64,000 nucleotides of DNA from Methanobrevibacter boviskoreani JH1 (GCF_000320505.1 NZ_BAGX02000021.1:1-64000); one strand, 5' to 3'; numbered from the stretch's first letter, positions 1 to 9,465 are shown. Notes: generated from the letters alone by a model not told the origin. A program made the numbers and translations.

Positions 1-79
1 TTAAAATCTAAAATCAAAGGTTGTAAAAATAGTATTAAAAATTTAGTTTAAAAATGATAAAAAAAGTTTTATTTAAGAA

Positions 80-463
80 TTAATTTTCTAACTCTTCCAT
101 TTCTCCTTTAACCCTGTATCCGGAGTATATGTAGAAGATACCAATAACTATTGCAACTGGTCCAAAGCTTATAATCGCTAATATACCTGCCATAATATAT
201 AAGCCCATTCTTTGTTTACTAACCGGTAACTGTGAACCTGTTAGTGCAACAATTAAAGATAAAACCATAGCAAGTATTCTCATAATATTCTGAACACCTA
301 TTGGTCCATTGGTTGCATATGTAGCAACAACCTCAGTTGCAATCACAATTATCATAATAATTGATGCATTTTTTACAATAGTCTTAGAGTCCATTGATTT
401 CAGATTCTCTCTAAGACCTTTCTTCTCTTCATTATTTTTAATATTCGCACTTTTTTTTACCAT
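80..463 (-). CDS. small multi-pass membrane protein, function unknown
   Basis: This 127-residue protein has a basic, charged N-terminus (about residues 1-28). Three or four hydrophobic segments follow, at roughly 31-50, 56-77 and 87-118, and it ends in a short acidic tail (EMEELEN). It should therefore sit in the cytoplasmic membrane. The start is supported by AAAGGG about 8 bases before the ATG. I recognise no family. It stands alone, divergent from the methanogenesis marker gene to its right. Confidence 0.7.
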   Translation of the reverse strand: MVKKSANIKNNEEKKGLRENLKSMDSKTIVKNASIIMIIVIATEVVATYATNGPIGVQNIMRILAMVLSLIVALTGSQLPVSKQRMGLYIMAGILAIISFGPVAIVIGIFYIYSGYRVKGEMEELEN

Positions 464-680
464 TTTAAATCCCTTTAAAATTAACTAGTTTAAGTTAACA
501 TATATTCTTTATTCTTAAATATTATTAAACTTTTAGTAATTTTCATTCAATACCTATATTTATTATAAAATTATATTTAATTATAATAGAATTTTTAAGT
601 TTTTTTTAAATATTTTTAAAAGGATTTATTTTTTATACAGCTTACTAAAATAAGTTTTATTATTTTTTTAGGATGAGATT

Positions 681-1685
681 ATGGTATTTATAGGAATGGA
701 TCATGGAACAACAGGTATAACATTTGCCCTTCTAGACGATGATGGTAATGTTTTAGATGTCTTTGAATTGTCACGTGAGGATACTAAGGCAGGAAGGGTT
801 AGTGCTATAGAGGAGATTTCAAAACGTTGTAGTTTGGACGATATTAAATTAATGATTGTCACATATTCAATGGGTGATGGAATAAATAAGATAACCCCTA
901 TGGACAAGGTTAAAAATAGGGGAATATTGTCTATGGAAGGTGCAGGTAAGGTTACAGGTGGAGGCACATCTGTATATTCCGAGATTGAAAAGTCAAATAT
1001 TCCTGCATTACTTATTCCAGGTCTACACAAAAATTCCCCGTCCCTTGATAAACTGTTTAACGCGGCTTATTCCCACCAGGCAAGTCCTGAAAAGGTTTCA
1101 ATCGTATACAATGCAGTTAAGGAAACAGGCTTGAAGAACATGATTGTCTGTGATTTAAGCTCTAACAGTGTCGATATCCTTGTGGAGGATGGTAAGATAA
1201 GGGGAGCTATTGACGCATGCTTAGGTGCCATGGGATTTGTTCACGGACCAATAGATCTTGAGATGATAAGGGATATCGATGAGGGAAAGAGAACTGCCAA
1301 CGAATGTTTCTCACATGCAGGTGCGGTAAAGATTGCAGGAATCGATGACAAGGTTGCATATATGAAGAGAGATCTCTTGGAGCAATATGAGGAAGGTGAG
1401 GAGAAGGCAGTACTTGCAGTTGACTCAATGGTCATGACGATTGCAATGGAAATATTTGGTTTAATCGGTATTTCTAATAATGACATAGACGGAATTGTTC
1501 TAACAGGTTCCCTAGGTTCTATGAAGGAGCCTTTTGATTTTGAGGAGAAATTGAATAAATATCTAAAGAACAGGTATGATATTAAAATAATCTCCGCTGA
1601 TTCCGGAGCCATTGGAGCAGCTCAGATAGCACGTGATATCTATAATGGTAAGAAAAACATCTTAGGTATTGATGTTGATTATTAA
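681..1685 (+). CDS. methanogenesis marker protein 12
   Basis: The 334-residue product looks like methanogenesis marker protein 12, an ASKHA-fold (acetate/sugar kinase, Hsp70, actin) protein conserved in methanogens. The N-terminus has the phosphate-1-like motif MDHGTTG (residues 6-12). A second glycine-rich loop (GIVLTGSLGS) lies near residue 275, where this fold binds the adenosine side. Its biochemical role is not established. AGGATGAGATT precedes the ATG, giving a plausible ribosome site. It is monocistronic, with a long repeat-bearing spacer downstream. Family recognition is from memory of the sequence pattern. Confidence 0.85.
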   Translation: MVFIGMDHGTTGITFALLDDDGNVLDVFELSREDTKAGRVSAIEEISKRCSLDDIKLMIVTYSMGDGINKITPMDKVKNRGILSMEGAGKVTGGGTSVYSEIEKSNIPALLIPGLHKNSPSLDKLFNAAYSHQASPEKVSIVYNAVKETGLKNMIVCDLSSNSVDILVEDGKIRGAIDACLGAMGFVHGPIDLEMIRDIDEGKRTANECFSHAGAVKIAGIDDKVAYMKRDLLEQYEEGEEKAVLAVDSMVMTIAMEIFGLIGISNNDIDGIVLTGSLGSMKEPFDFEEKLNKYLKNRYDIKIISADSGAIGAAQIARDIYNGKKNILGIDVDY

Positions 1686-2066
1686 AATTATAAATCCTTT
1701 ATGTTTTATTTTTAGATTAGATAGATAAATTCAATAAGCTAATGATTTATCTGTTTAAAAACTTTTAGAATTATTATTTTAATATTTTAGATTAAATTTT
1801 ATCTTTTATAGATTCAATTAGTTTTAATCTTTAAAAATTAGTATTTTATTATTTAACTTATTTTAATTACTGATATAGTTTTTAGAAATAGTATCTTAAT
1901 GTTTTGGATAATTTAAATCTTATAAAATCTTTAAAAAGTAGTATAATCAGTATTTTAAATCAGATTTTATTTCATTGAATTAATGTTGACTTTAAAAATA
2001 GTATTTGGTTAAGATTATAATAATTAACTAATTTTTTTATAAAATTAGTATATTATTATTGTAAAT
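1686..2066. repeat. intergenic spacer with four degenerate repeat cores
   Basis: I see no gene in this spacer. A core of the form TTTARAAATAGTAT recurs at about 1831, 1881, 1931 and 1991, so about every 50-60 bases, in otherwise A+T-rich sequence. The same core, with a similar period, occurs in the tandem repeats at 10023-10158 and 11362-11483. The copies here are more decayed than those. Confidence 0.5.
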
Positions 2067-2270
2067 TTATTCTTTTATTGAGATGAAAACTATCTTTTCA
2101 CCTTTAATAACTTTTAGGTTTCCATCTTCTAATTTTAAGACGGTATTTAAGAAGTTATCGATGGTTACTACATTACCTTCATATTCTTCATTGTTTTTAA
2201 GTTCTACAAGTACGTCTTTACCTTTAAATTGTAGAAATTCTTTGTTTACTTGAAATTCCTTATTGTTCAT
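2067..2270 (-). CDS. Sm-like (Lsm/SmAP) RNA-binding protein
   Basis: The 67-residue protein matches the Sm fold. An Sm1-type segment runs from FLQFKGKDVLVELKN to the central NNEEYEGNVVTIDNFLNTVL, with the typical G, D and N positions. A short Sm2 segment (VIKGEKIVFI) closes the domain. Archaeal Lsm proteins form heptameric or hexameric rings that bind U-rich RNA. The protein is little more than the bare domain. A GAGGAAT ribosome site lies 5-10 bases before the start. Its neighbours suggest no operon. Confidence 0.85.
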   Translation of the reverse strand: MNNKEFQVNKEFLQFKGKDVLVELKNNEEYEGNVVTIDNFLNTVLKLEDGNLKVIKGEKIVFISIKE

Positions 2271-2522
2271 ATATTATTCCTCTTGATTGAGTATTAATAT
2301 ATTTTTTGTTATTACTGTTATTTATAGATTTTTTTAAATTTTTATTAAAAAATCTTTTTAATAATTAATCTATATCAACTTTAAAATAGATTCTAAATTG
2401 ATTATGGTATTATAAATAAGATTTAAATAGATTGATTATTAAACCTATTATTGTATTTTAGTAAAATTCTAGAATCTATCTATGTTTATTTATAATTTTA
2501 ATAAAATGAGTGAGGGTTTAAT

Positions 2523-2669
2523 ATGGCTGTTAATTTAGCAGAAAGTAATTTACAAGCTATTTCAAATACAATAGCAATATTAGAAAAAGAAGAAAATCCT
2601 GATGAGAAAAAATTGAAAGAATTAAGAAAAGAAAGAGATATTATTTTAAGAGATCTTAATTTAAAATAA
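2523..2669 (+). CDS. 48-residue helical protein, unknown
   Basis: A short open frame begins with ATG at 2523 and ends with TAA at 2667-2669. GAGGG lies 6 bases before the ATG, and a TATA-like TTTATAAT lies about 30 bases further up. The product starts MAVNLAESNLQAISNTIAIL and continues with a highly charged E/K/R-rich half (EKEENPDEKKLKELRKERD). It is predicted to form one or two alpha helices, possibly a short coiled coil. No family is recognised. Ribosome site, promoter and amphipathic composition together make it more likely real than chance. Confidence 0.6.
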   Translation: MAVNLAESNLQAISNTIAILEKEENPDEKKLKELRKERDIILRDLNLK

Positions 2670-2693
2670 ACCTATTTTATTTTTTAATTCTTT

Positions 2694-2808
2694 ATTTGTG
2701 TATTTGGCTATCTTATTTTATTAGTTATAGGCGGTATTTTTCTATTTTTTATTTGTGTATTGGCTATCTTGTTTTATTGGCTATTTAGATGGTATTTTCC
2801 TATTTTTT
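2694..2808. repeat. two tandem copies of a 57-bp intergenic unit
   Basis: Two head-to-tail copies run from 2694 to 2750 and from 2751 to about 2808. Each begins ATTTGTGTAT, continues with TGGCTATCTT and ends CTATTTTTT, with scattered substitutions and one single-base deletion. They lie between the 48-residue gene and the end of surE. The remainder of 2670-3003 shows nothing else. Confidence 0.6.
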
Positions 2809-3003
2809 GTTTTACTTGAATCAATTTTATTAAATTATTTTACCACTAGTTTATTTTCATGTCAAATTGTTATATTATCTACTTATTTTTGATTGTTTAT
2901 TTAATATCGGATTCTTATGTTTTTTTATACTAAGTATCAAATAGGTATTAACCTTAACTACCATAACTAATTTAAAAAATATTACTATGAGTCACAGTTT
3001 AAG

Positions 3004-3798
3004 TTAATCTTTGTTTATCTTATCTGCCCATTTTTTGGTTTCACTAACATCTGATGTTAAATCAAGACTTAAAGGTGTAAGTGAAACCTTATGCTCTTTT
3101 TTAATGCAGTATCCATCACTACCTTCTTTATCATTATCGGTTATTGTACTGTCAATCCAATAATAGGGCTTTCCACGTGGATCATATCTTGTCTCCACCT
3201 CAGGTATGAACATCCTATTGGTTAACCTTGTAATATTGATTTCATCTGATACGGGATTTGTTGGTATGTTGAGGTTTAGAAGGTCAATGCCATCAGGCAT
3301 ACCATTTTCCATAACATATCCTGCAACTTTATTAAGTGTTTTAACTGCAAAATCAAAGTCAATGTTTATTCTTCCGTTTTCAAATTTTGCAGACTGGTCG
3401 TCCACTGTCTGGGATACGGCAATGGTTGGTATTCCATATGATGCCACTTCCATAGCGGCGCCCAGTGTTCCGGAGGTTGTAAGCTCTGACTTTCCCAGAT
3501 TATATCCAATATTGATTCCGGAAATACATAGGTCCGGTTTCTCATCGCATAACTGAAATACACCCATAATTGCAGCATCTGTAGGTGTTCCTGATACTGC
3601 ATATCCTATTTTTCCATTTCTAAGTGGCAGTTTTTTAATTCTAAGTGGTTCAAAAAGGGTTATCGCATGACCGATGCCGCTTTGCTGTGTTGAAGGTCCC
3701 ACGATTATTGTTTCACCTAAACTAGATACAGCCTTGTCTGCCGCTAATATTCCACTTGAACTTACTCCATCATCATTGCATAGTAATATTTTCTTCAT
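3004..3798 (-). CDS. surE: 5'/3'-nucleotidase SurE
   Basis: SurE removes phosphate from nucleoside monophosphates, using a divalent metal held by conserved acidic residues. The 264-residue protein shows the metal-binding N8-D9-D10 motif (LLCNDDG), Ser40 in QQSGIGHAIT, Asn96 in SGINIGYNLG and the SGTLGAAMEVA motif near residue 110. Length and motif order are typical of the family. The ATG has no ribosome site. A TATA-like ATTTTTATAAG sits about 20-30 bases upstream (3817-3828 on the plus strand), so the mRNA is probably leaderless or nearly so. Confidence 0.93.
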   Translation of the reverse strand: MKKILLCNDDGVSSSGILAADKAVSSLGETIIVGPSTQQSGIGHAITLFEPLRIKKLPLRNGKIGYAVSGTPTDAAIMGVFQLCDEKPDLCISGINIGYNLGKSELTTSGTLGAAMEVASYGIPTIAVSQTVDDQSAKFENGRINIDFDFAVKTLNKVAGYVMENGMPDGIDLLNLNIPTNPVSDEINITRLTNRMFIPEVETRYDPRGKPYYWIDSTITDNDKEGSDGYCIKKEHKVSLTPLSLDLTSDVSETKKWADKINKD

Positions 3799-4105
3799 AT
3801 ACTTAGATTGATAGAATCTTATAAAAATATTTTTTTATATTTGGCTAAATTTTATCTTTAAATTGGGATATCCACTTCAAATCTGAAACGGGGCTTATTT
3901 GCAATATCTTTTATATTTTCATTAAAATCTCACTTGGCTATTTGTTTTTTTTACATATCCCATAAAAAAATTGTTTTATATATAGTGAATTTTTTTAAAA
4001 TCAAAAGATATATAAAAAGATATAAACATATTTTTATTAGGATTTAGTTTTTTAATAATTACCATAAAGGGTTTAGAAACTATGGTAGTTTAAGCTTTAT
4101 TTAAA
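3799..4105. other. divergent promoter spacer
   Basis: This spacer separates surE (leftward) from the Mrr-like gene (rightward). It holds the surE TATA-like element at 3817-3828 and several T/A-rich candidates such as TTTTATATATAG near 3972-3985 for the rightward gene. I see no small gene or RNA. Confidence 0.4.
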
Positions 4106-5188
4106 ATGGTATTAGGTGAAATTGTGGAAAAGCCTCAATTAGTCAATTTTGTTGCTAAAGTCATGGAAGAATCAGGTTTTAAAGTTTATAAGAATTTTAA
4201 AACTTCTCAAAAGGTAGTGGATATATATGCTGTTCTTCCAACCCAGATGGGTGATTTTGGAGTAGTTGTTGCTTGTAAAAATTATGACAAAGAATGGGAA
4301 GTAGGAATTGACATTCTTAAAGAAATGGAAATGGTAGGTAGAAGTCTTAAAGCTTCCAAGGTAGCTGTTGTTACAAGTTCTACTTTTTCTCCCCAGGCTA
4401 GAAATTATGCCTCACGTAAAAACATTAAGCTTGTTGATAGGGATAATCTAATTAGTCTTGCTAAGAAATATTCCAAGAAGAATAAAGAGCCTGATACTAC
4501 TGATGATGAAACACAGGTTGTTGATGACACATCTGACCAATATTATGAGGATCAATACTACAATGGATATGTAGATGATTATGATGCAAATCCAAGCATC
4601 GCCTATTCCGACTATAATGATGGTGATGTCTATGATGATGCATATTATGAGGAGGTTGCCTTAGCCAACTATCAACCGGATATGTATTCAAGTTCTTATG
4701 CAAATTCCACCAAGGGAAATCTACATAAAACAGAGGAAAAAAAGAGAAATGAACCTAAAAAATCCAGATTATCATTTTTAAAACGTTCCCCTAGAAATAA
4801 CAATAACAATGCAAGATCTTCCAGGGCTCCTAGTACAAGACCAAACAGGAATGTTGAAAGAAGGCAATCAAGGTCTATTAACCTATCCTCTAAACTTAAT
4901 CAGGTTGAAAGTAAGAAGGAAACCACAGATTTGGCACCTATTTTAGGCAATCCAATTGTTTTAATATTATTGGTTGTAATTGTATCATATCTCTTAACCT
5001 ATATTCTAGCTATTCTAGGCGGAATGAGTAGTGGTATTATCGGTCTAATCGAGATGGCCGCTTCTTTAATATTATCCTATGGATTGGTGTTCTTGGTTGA
5101 TAAGGATGGGGCATCTGTTCTAATAAAGGGAAGTATTGTCTTCTTCGTCTCATTGATAATACTGATTATATTGATTATATTCATTTAG
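4106..5188 (+). CDS. membrane-anchored Mrr/PD-(D/E)XK-like protein, probably catalytically altered
   Basis: The first 125 residues resemble the Mrr-type restriction endonuclease fold: an early helix with E21/E22, D39 in KVVDIYAV, and a core strand ending VVACKNY with K58. Where active Mrr proteins have Glu or Gln two residues before the lysine, this one has A56, so nuclease activity is doubtful. Residues 130-200 form an acidic Asp/Tyr-rich linker and 210-275 a basic Lys/Arg/Asn/Ser linker. The C-terminus (about 280-360) carries three hydrophobic segments, so the nuclease-like head should face the cytoplasm from the membrane. A GTG at 4124 preceded by AGGTGAAATT is an alternative start and fits the ribosome site better than the ATG at 4106. 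Confidence 0.75.
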   Translation: MVLGEIVEKPQLVNFVAKVMEESGFKVYKNFKTSQKVVDIYAVLPTQMGDFGVVVACKNYDKEWEVGIDILKEMEMVGRSLKASKVAVVTSSTFSPQARNYASRKNIKLVDRDNLISLAKKYSKKNKEPDTTDDETQVVDDTSDQYYEDQYYNGYVDDYDANPSIAYSDYNDGDVYDDAYYEEVALANYQPDMYSSSYANSTKGNLHKTEEKKRNEPKKSRLSFLKRSPRNNNNNARSSRAPSTRPNRNVERRQSRSINLSSKLNQVESKKETTDLAPILGNPIVLILLVVIVSYLLTYILAILGGMSSGIIGLIEMAASLILSYGLVFLVDKDGASVLIKGSIVFFVSLIILIILIIFI

Positions 5189-5213
5189 ATTTCATAATCT
5201 AATCATTTTTATT

Positions 5214-5240
5214 AAAAAACATTTCAATGTTTTTTTTATT
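5214..5240 (+). terminator. hairpin plus T-run after the Mrr-like gene
   Basis: A perfect 9-bp stem (AAAAAACAT / ATGTTTTTT) with loop TTCA lies 25 bases after the stop codon. The right arm runs into a T tract. This matches an intrinsic terminator; in archaea the T-run itself is the main signal. Confidence 0.6.
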
Positions 5241-5544
5241 TGGCTATTTTTAATCATTTTACTATTTTTAGGCTATTTATTTATTTTCACTATTTTTAAT
5301 TTATTTCAAGATTTAAATTTATTTTTTCACTATTTTAATCTAATTTAGCATTTTCACTATTTTTAACTTATTTAATCATTTTATTAATTTATTTATAATA
5401 TTAAAAAGTAGCTCAAATGGAATAACTCTAAAAGTAGACAATAACCCTTAAAAAAAGCTTATAATCAATTAAAATTTAAAAAACAGACCTAAAATCAGTA
5501 TGTAAAATATAGAAATCATAAAAAAAATTTAAAATAAAAAGTAG
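5241..5544. repeat. T-rich spacer with decayed TTTTCACTATTTTTAA repeats
   Basis: No gene is visible. The phrase TTTTCACTATTTTTAA or a close variant recurs at about 5285, 5323 and 5354, giving a loose tandem pattern. The right part leads into the end of the tRNA gene, with AAAAGTAG motifs near 5405 and 5538. Confidence 0.4.
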
Positions 5545-5616
5545 TGGTTCCGACGAGATTCGAACTCGTGATCCTCTCGTTGTAAGCGAGATATCATACC
5601 TCTAGACCACGGAACC
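5545..5616 (-). tRNA. tRNA-Val (anticodon UAC)
   Basis: Read on the minus strand, a 72-nt cloverleaf is visible. The acceptor stem is GGTTCCG paired with CGGAACC, discriminator A. The anticodon stem is TCTCG/CGAGA around the loop CTTACAA (anticodon TAC). The T arm contains GAGTTCGAATCTC. There is no intron, and the 3' CCA is not encoded. It stands alone between two protein genes. Confidence 0.96.
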
Positions 5617-5922
5617 ATAAAAGTATAATACAACATACAATAGTTTGCACTTACTAGTATATAAATGTTTTGGTTTCATTATATATTCTAATTATAATAT
5701 TATAAATATAATGATTATTAAATTATATAAATGTAATAATATACCAATTTAAATTATTCAATTTATAAGAAAATCCTTATATTTTAATAATTTTCAGAAT
5801 ATCTTCTGGCTTAAAAATGTGTTTTACATAAATGTATTTTTATTAATAATTTTAAGACTTAGAGTTAGATCTGGAAGATATCTAAGTATTTATCAATTTT
5901 TAAGAAAACAAGGAAGGATAAA
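5617..5922. promoter_or_regulatory. divergent promoter region of tRNA-Val and ilvE
   Basis: For the tRNA, a minus-strand TATA box (TTTATATA, plus-strand 5658-5665) lies about 42-50 bases before the mature 5' end. That allows a start near 5635 and a short 5' leader to be removed by RNase P. For ilvE, T/A-rich candidates and an AAGGAAGGAT ribosome site lie just before 5923. I see no other gene here. Confidence 0.45.
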
Positions 5923-6846
5923 ATGGCATTTGATGAATCTGGAAAAATTTGGATGGATGGAGAATTAGTTGACTGGAAAGATGCTAAAATCCATGTATTA
6001 TCTCATGTTGTAAATTATGGAACAGATGTATTTGAAGGAATAAGAGCATATGAAATTGACGGTAAAGCTCAAATCTTTAGATTGGAGGATCACGTAAAAA
6101 GATTGTTTGATTCTGCAAAAATCTATAAGATGGATATTCCATTTACCCAAGAAGAAATCTGTGAGGCTATTAAGGAAACAATTAAAGCTAATAATTTAAC
6201 TGCATGTTATATTCGTCCTATTGTATATAGGGGGTATAAAGAGTTAGGTGTCTCACCAGTAAATTGTCCTGTAAATGTAGCTATTGCAGTATGGGAATGG
6301 GGAGCATATTTAGGTGAAGAAGGTATGGCTAATGGTGTAAACATTGGTGTCTCTTCCTGGAGAAAACCTGCTGTAAGTACTTTCCCAAATATTGCTAAAG
6401 CTGGAGCTAACTATATGTTATCCCAACTTGCAAACATGGAAGCTAAAGATAACGGATTCGATGAAGGATTACTTTTAGACGTAAATGGTAATATTGCTGA
6501 AGGTCCTGGTGAAAATGTATTCTTAGTTTTAGACGGTAAGATTTACACCCCAACATTATCAAGCTCATTACTTAAAGGTATTACAAGGGACTCTGTAATT
6601 AAACTTGCAGGAGATTTAGGTTATGAGGTAAATGTCCTACCTTTACCAAGGGATTTATTATATATTGCAGATGAAATGTTCTTTGCAGGAACTGCTGCAG
6701 AGGTTACTCCAATCCGTTCAATGGATCATCGTATTGTAGGTGAGGGTAAACGTGGACCTGTCACTGAAAAGATTCAAAGGGAATTCTTTAAAATAGTAAA
6801 TGGTGAAGTTGAAGATAGATATGGATGGTTTTCACCTGTAGATTAA
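5923..6846 (+). CDS. ilvE: branched-chain amino acid aminotransferase IlvE
   Basis: This is a class IV (D-alanine aminotransferase fold) PLP enzyme that performs the last step of valine, leucine and isoleucine synthesis, transferring the amino group from glutamate. The 307-residue length is standard. The PLP lysine should be K159 in NIAKAGANY. The EGPGENVF motif (193-200) and [12 protein letters not shown] (101-112) are characteristic. The start is well placed after AAGGAAGG. The gene is monocistronic, followed by a hairpin terminator. Confidence 0.95.
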   Translation: MAFDESGKIWMDGELVDWKDAKIHVLSHVVNYGTDVFEGIRAYEIDGKAQIFRLEDHVKRLFDSAKIYKMDIPFTQEEICEAIKETIKANNLTACYIRPIVYRGYKELGVSPVNCPVNVAIAVWEWGAYLGEEGMANGVNIGVSSWRKPAVSTFPNIAKAGANYMLSQLANMEAKDNGFDEGLLLDVNGNIAEGPGENVFLVLDGKIYTPTLSSSLLKGITRDSVIKLAGDLGYEVNVLPLPRDLLYIADEMFFAGTAAEVTPIRSMDHRIVGEGKRGPVTEKIQREFFKIVNGEVEDRYGWFSPVD

Positions 6847-6884
6847 ATTTATCAATAATTTAATCCAATCTTTTTCTTTTTTTT
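6841..6884 (+). terminator. terminator hairpin after ilvE
   Basis: A perfect 9-bp inverted repeat (GATTAAATT at 6841-6849, AATTTAATC at 6857-6865) overlaps the ilvE stop codon. It is followed by a run of T broken by one C. Confidence 0.55.
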
Positions 6885-7004
6885 ATTTAAATTCTAATAT
6901 TCAAAAAGTATAAATAGTATAAATATATACTATAGAATGTAAAATATTTTTTACATTTTTAATTTTATTTTATTTATCGAAATTTCTAGGAGGATTTTTA
7001 ATCT

Positions 7005-7835
7005 ATGGATATTATAGTTGCAATTATTATTGGAATCGTTCAGGGATTAACAGAGTTTTTACCGGTCAGTAGTTCTGCACACCTTGTATTTGCACAGACA
7101 TTCTTTGGTTTAAATTCCAATAATATATCTTTTGATGTTCTTTTACATTTAGGAACATTGGTCGCTGTTGTCGGATTCTTTTTACCTGATATAATCAATA
7201 TGATTATTGCATTCTTTAAAAGTATTGCTGATTTATTTAGGGGTCAATTCAGAGAGGGTATTCAGGAAGACCCATATAAAAAATTAGCATGGTATACAAT
7301 TGCAGCAAGTGTTCCTGTCGGTATTGTAGGAATATTATTTAACGATTTAGTAAGTTCATTATTCAGTGGTGTAACATTTCCAGCATTCTTCTTATTAATC
7401 ACTGGTTGCCTATTATACTACTCAGAAAGACATACTAACGGTGATGTAAATCTTAAAAACTTAAGTTTAAAGGATTCCGTATTTATGGGAATAGGTCAGG
7501 CATGTGCTATCCTACCAGGTCTTTCAAGATCAGGTACAACAATTGCATTCGGTTATCTTGCAGGATTAAACAAAGAATTTGCAGCTAAATTCAGTTTTAT
7601 TTTATCAATTCCAGCAATCTTAGGAGCAGCACTTGTTGAAATGAATGGTATTAGTGCAGGATTTGCGACTAATGTAATACCTTATACATTAGGATTTTTA
7701 GCAGCTGTTATCTCAGGTTTATTTGCTATAAAAGTATTGCTTAAGTTGATACAAGAGAAGAGCTTAGACATATTCGCATACTACTGTTGGATTGTAGGTG
7801 CAATAATTTTAGTTGGAAGTTTATTCTTCTTCTAA
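7005..7835 (+). CDS. uppP: undecaprenyl-diphosphatase family protein UppP (BacA)
   Basis: The 276-residue integral membrane protein has both diagnostic UppP motifs: LTEFLPVSSSAH (about residues 15-26, with E17) and PGLSRSGTT (171-179). It has about eight hydrophobic segments. In bacteria it dephosphorylates undecaprenyl diphosphate. In an archaeon the likely substrate is a polyprenyl diphosphate carrier used for pseudomurein or glycan assembly; that is inference. AGGAGGATTTTTAATCT precedes the ATG, a strong ribosome site. The small HTH gene begins 44 bases downstream and may be co-transcribed. Confidence 0.93.
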   Translation: MDIIVAIIIGIVQGLTEFLPVSSSAHLVFAQTFFGLNSNNISFDVLLHLGTLVAVVGFFLPDIINMIIAFFKSIADLFRGQFREGIQEDPYKKLAWYTIAASVPVGIVGILFNDLVSSLFSGVTFPAFFLLITGCLLYYSERHTNGDVNLKNLSLKDSVFMGIGQACAILPGLSRSGTTIAFGYLAGLNKEFAAKFSFILSIPAILGAALVEMNGISAGFATNVIPYTLGFLAAVISGLFAIKVLLKLIQEKSLDIFAYYCWIVGAIILVGSLFFF

Positions 7836-7879
7836 ATTTTTAATTTTAAAAAAACTAAAGATTTTTGTTGGTTTTTATC

Positions 7880-8077
7880 ATGAAGACAGAAATTAAGGTT
7901 TTAAGAAAGGAATTAAATTTAAGTCAACAGGATTTAGCGGATCAGGTTGGTGTTTCACGTCAGACAATCAATGCGTTAGAAAACAATAGGTATAACCCCT
8001 CTCTTCTAGTTGCTTATAAGATTTCTAAGGTATTGGGATGTGAACATATTGAGGATGTTTTTAAGATAGACGAATAG
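7880..8077 (+). CDS. small Xre-family HTH transcriptional regulator
   Basis: The 65-residue protein is essentially one helix-turn-helix domain of the Cro/C1-Xre type: KVLRKELNLSQQDLADQVGV, then SRQTINALENNRYNPSLLVAYKI split across the recognition helix. Such short YozG-like regulators often sit next to the membrane-protein gene they control. I chose ATG 7880 because the domain starts there (MKTEIK). The frame stays open back to a TTG at 7865, but no better ribosome site is present. The next gene starts 26 bases later, so an operon with the DUF4013-like gene is likely. Confidence 0.88.
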   Translation: MKTEIKVLRKELNLSQQDLADQVGVSRQTINALENNRYNPSLLVAYKISKVLGCEHIEDVFKIDE

Positions 8078-8103
8078 TTTTTTCCATTTTTAAGGGGATA
8101 AAA

Positions 8104-8826
8104 ATGATTTTAGATATTTATAAGGATTCTTTGGAATATGCCTCTAAGGATTTTGATTCCATATTGAAGTTAGGAATATTTACCCTATTCAGTTTTATAT
8201 TTATTCCGATCTTCTTTATAGAGGGATATTCCTATAGGGTCATCAAGGTTGCTACCAATGGTATGATTAATGGTGATGAGCCTTTACCTAAGTTTGGTAA
8301 CTGGAAGGATATGTTTATAGATGGGTTAAAGGTTATTGTCGTTAAGTTAATCTACCTTGTTGTTCCTGTTGTCATATTCTATCTGGCTTCAGAATTTACT
8401 AACAATATGGGTGTGAAGATTCTTGCCGTCATTATCTCAGTCATATTGTTTATTGTGTTGGACATGTTTTCAATGGTGGCAATTCCTAATATTGCACAGA
8501 ATGATTCTTTTAAATCTGCATTTGATTTTGAGGGTATCTTTAATACCTTGTCTTCAATAGGCTGGTTAAGATACTTCGGATTCTATATAGGTTTAAGAAT
8601 CATTGAGGGAGTAATAGAGCTTATTGTATTTGCGGTGCTCTTATTGATCTTTCTAATATTTTTAGGAGTAGGTTCAATATCAGGAATATTTGCAAGTATT
8701 GATACTGTATCAGTTATTGGTTTGGTTATTATACTTCTATTTGTTTTATTCAATAGTTTAGTTGTACAGCCTTTCCTAACCATATTTGATAGCAGGTCAA
8801 TAGGTTTGGTATATAATATTAGATAA
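8104..8826 (+). CDS. DUF4013-like polytopic membrane protein
   Basis: The 240-residue protein has about six hydrophobic segments. The N-terminal arrangement is typical of the DUF4013 family common in methanogens: a soluble start (YKDSLEYASKDFDSILKLG), then a first membrane helix, then a PLPKFGNWKDMFIDGLK loop. Function is unknown. AAGGGGATAAAA before the ATG is a good ribosome site. The preceding Xre-type regulator probably belongs to the same transcript. Two hairpins follow the stop. Confidence 0.75.
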   Translation: MILDIYKDSLEYASKDFDSILKLGIFTLFSFIFIPIFFIEGYSYRVIKVATNGMINGDEPLPKFGNWKDMFIDGLKVIVVKLIYLVVPVVIFYLASEFTNNMGVKILAVIISVILFIVLDMFSMVAIPNIAQNDSFKSAFDFEGIFNTLSSIGWLRYFGFYIGLRIIEGVIELIVFAVLLLIFLIFLGVGSISGIFASIDTVSVIGLVIILLFVLFNSLVVQPFLTIFDSRSIGLVYNIR

Positions 8827-8876
8827 TTGTCTAATATGAGCGTAATATAGAGTTTAACTCTATATTAACTATTTTT
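8817..8876 (+). terminator. two consecutive terminator-like hairpins
   Basis: The first hairpin (TATTAGA / TCTAATA, loop TAATTG, 8817-8836) overlaps the stop codon. The second is a near-perfect palindrome at 8843-8867 with 12-base arms (TAATATAGAGTT / AACTCTATATTA), followed by T-rich sequence. Confidence 0.5.
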
Positions 8877-8910
8877 CATATTTTAATCTTTTTTTATTAT
8901 TTTAAGACTA

Positions 8911-9014
8911 TCGTTTTCAGGACTTTTTTTATTATAAAAGCTATTTTTTATATTTAATCCTATTTGTCGTTTTTATGACTTATTATAAAAGCCATTTTCA
9001 GTGTTTTAATCTAT
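8911..9014. repeat. two degenerate copies of an intergenic unit of about 50-56 bp
   Basis: A unit beginning TCGTTTT, continuing GACTT then ATTATAAAAGC, and ending TTTAATC(C)TAT occurs at 8911-8966 and again at 8967-9014, with small indels. It lies within an 843-base gene-free stretch (8827-9669). Confidence 0.5.
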
Positions 9015-9465
9015 TATGGGATAATTGGTTTATTTTTTAAATCTTATTGATATTTCATGGCAATTATTATTTCAAATCTTAAAGAATTTAGTTGTTCTAT
9101 TTTCGTAATAGTTCCTTTTTACATAAAACTTTAATAACTATATATTTACATATACAATTGTTAACTCAAAACACTATTATTTATAAATCCATATCATTAT
9201 TTTAAAAGTAGTTTTTTCTAAAATTAGTGTAACATAAAATATATTAAAATATTTGCTTATAGTTTTGATTTAATAGATTCTTTATCGTATAGGTTTTTTA
9301 TGATTCTATTTTTTAGGTATTTTTAATAAATCTTATTTTATAAATTTTTATCAATTTCATTATTTGGATATTTGGTAGGTTTCATTTCTCTGATTTTTAT
9401 CAGTTATATTCATTTGGCATTTGGAAAATTAGTGTCTAATAGATTTTTTAAAATCCTATTATTTT
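9015..9465. other. gene-free A+T-rich spacer
   Basis: I find no open frame with a ribosome site, no tRNA-like fold and no clear hairpin in this stretch. It is the central part of the long spacer before the YnfA-like gene. Confidence 0.4.
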
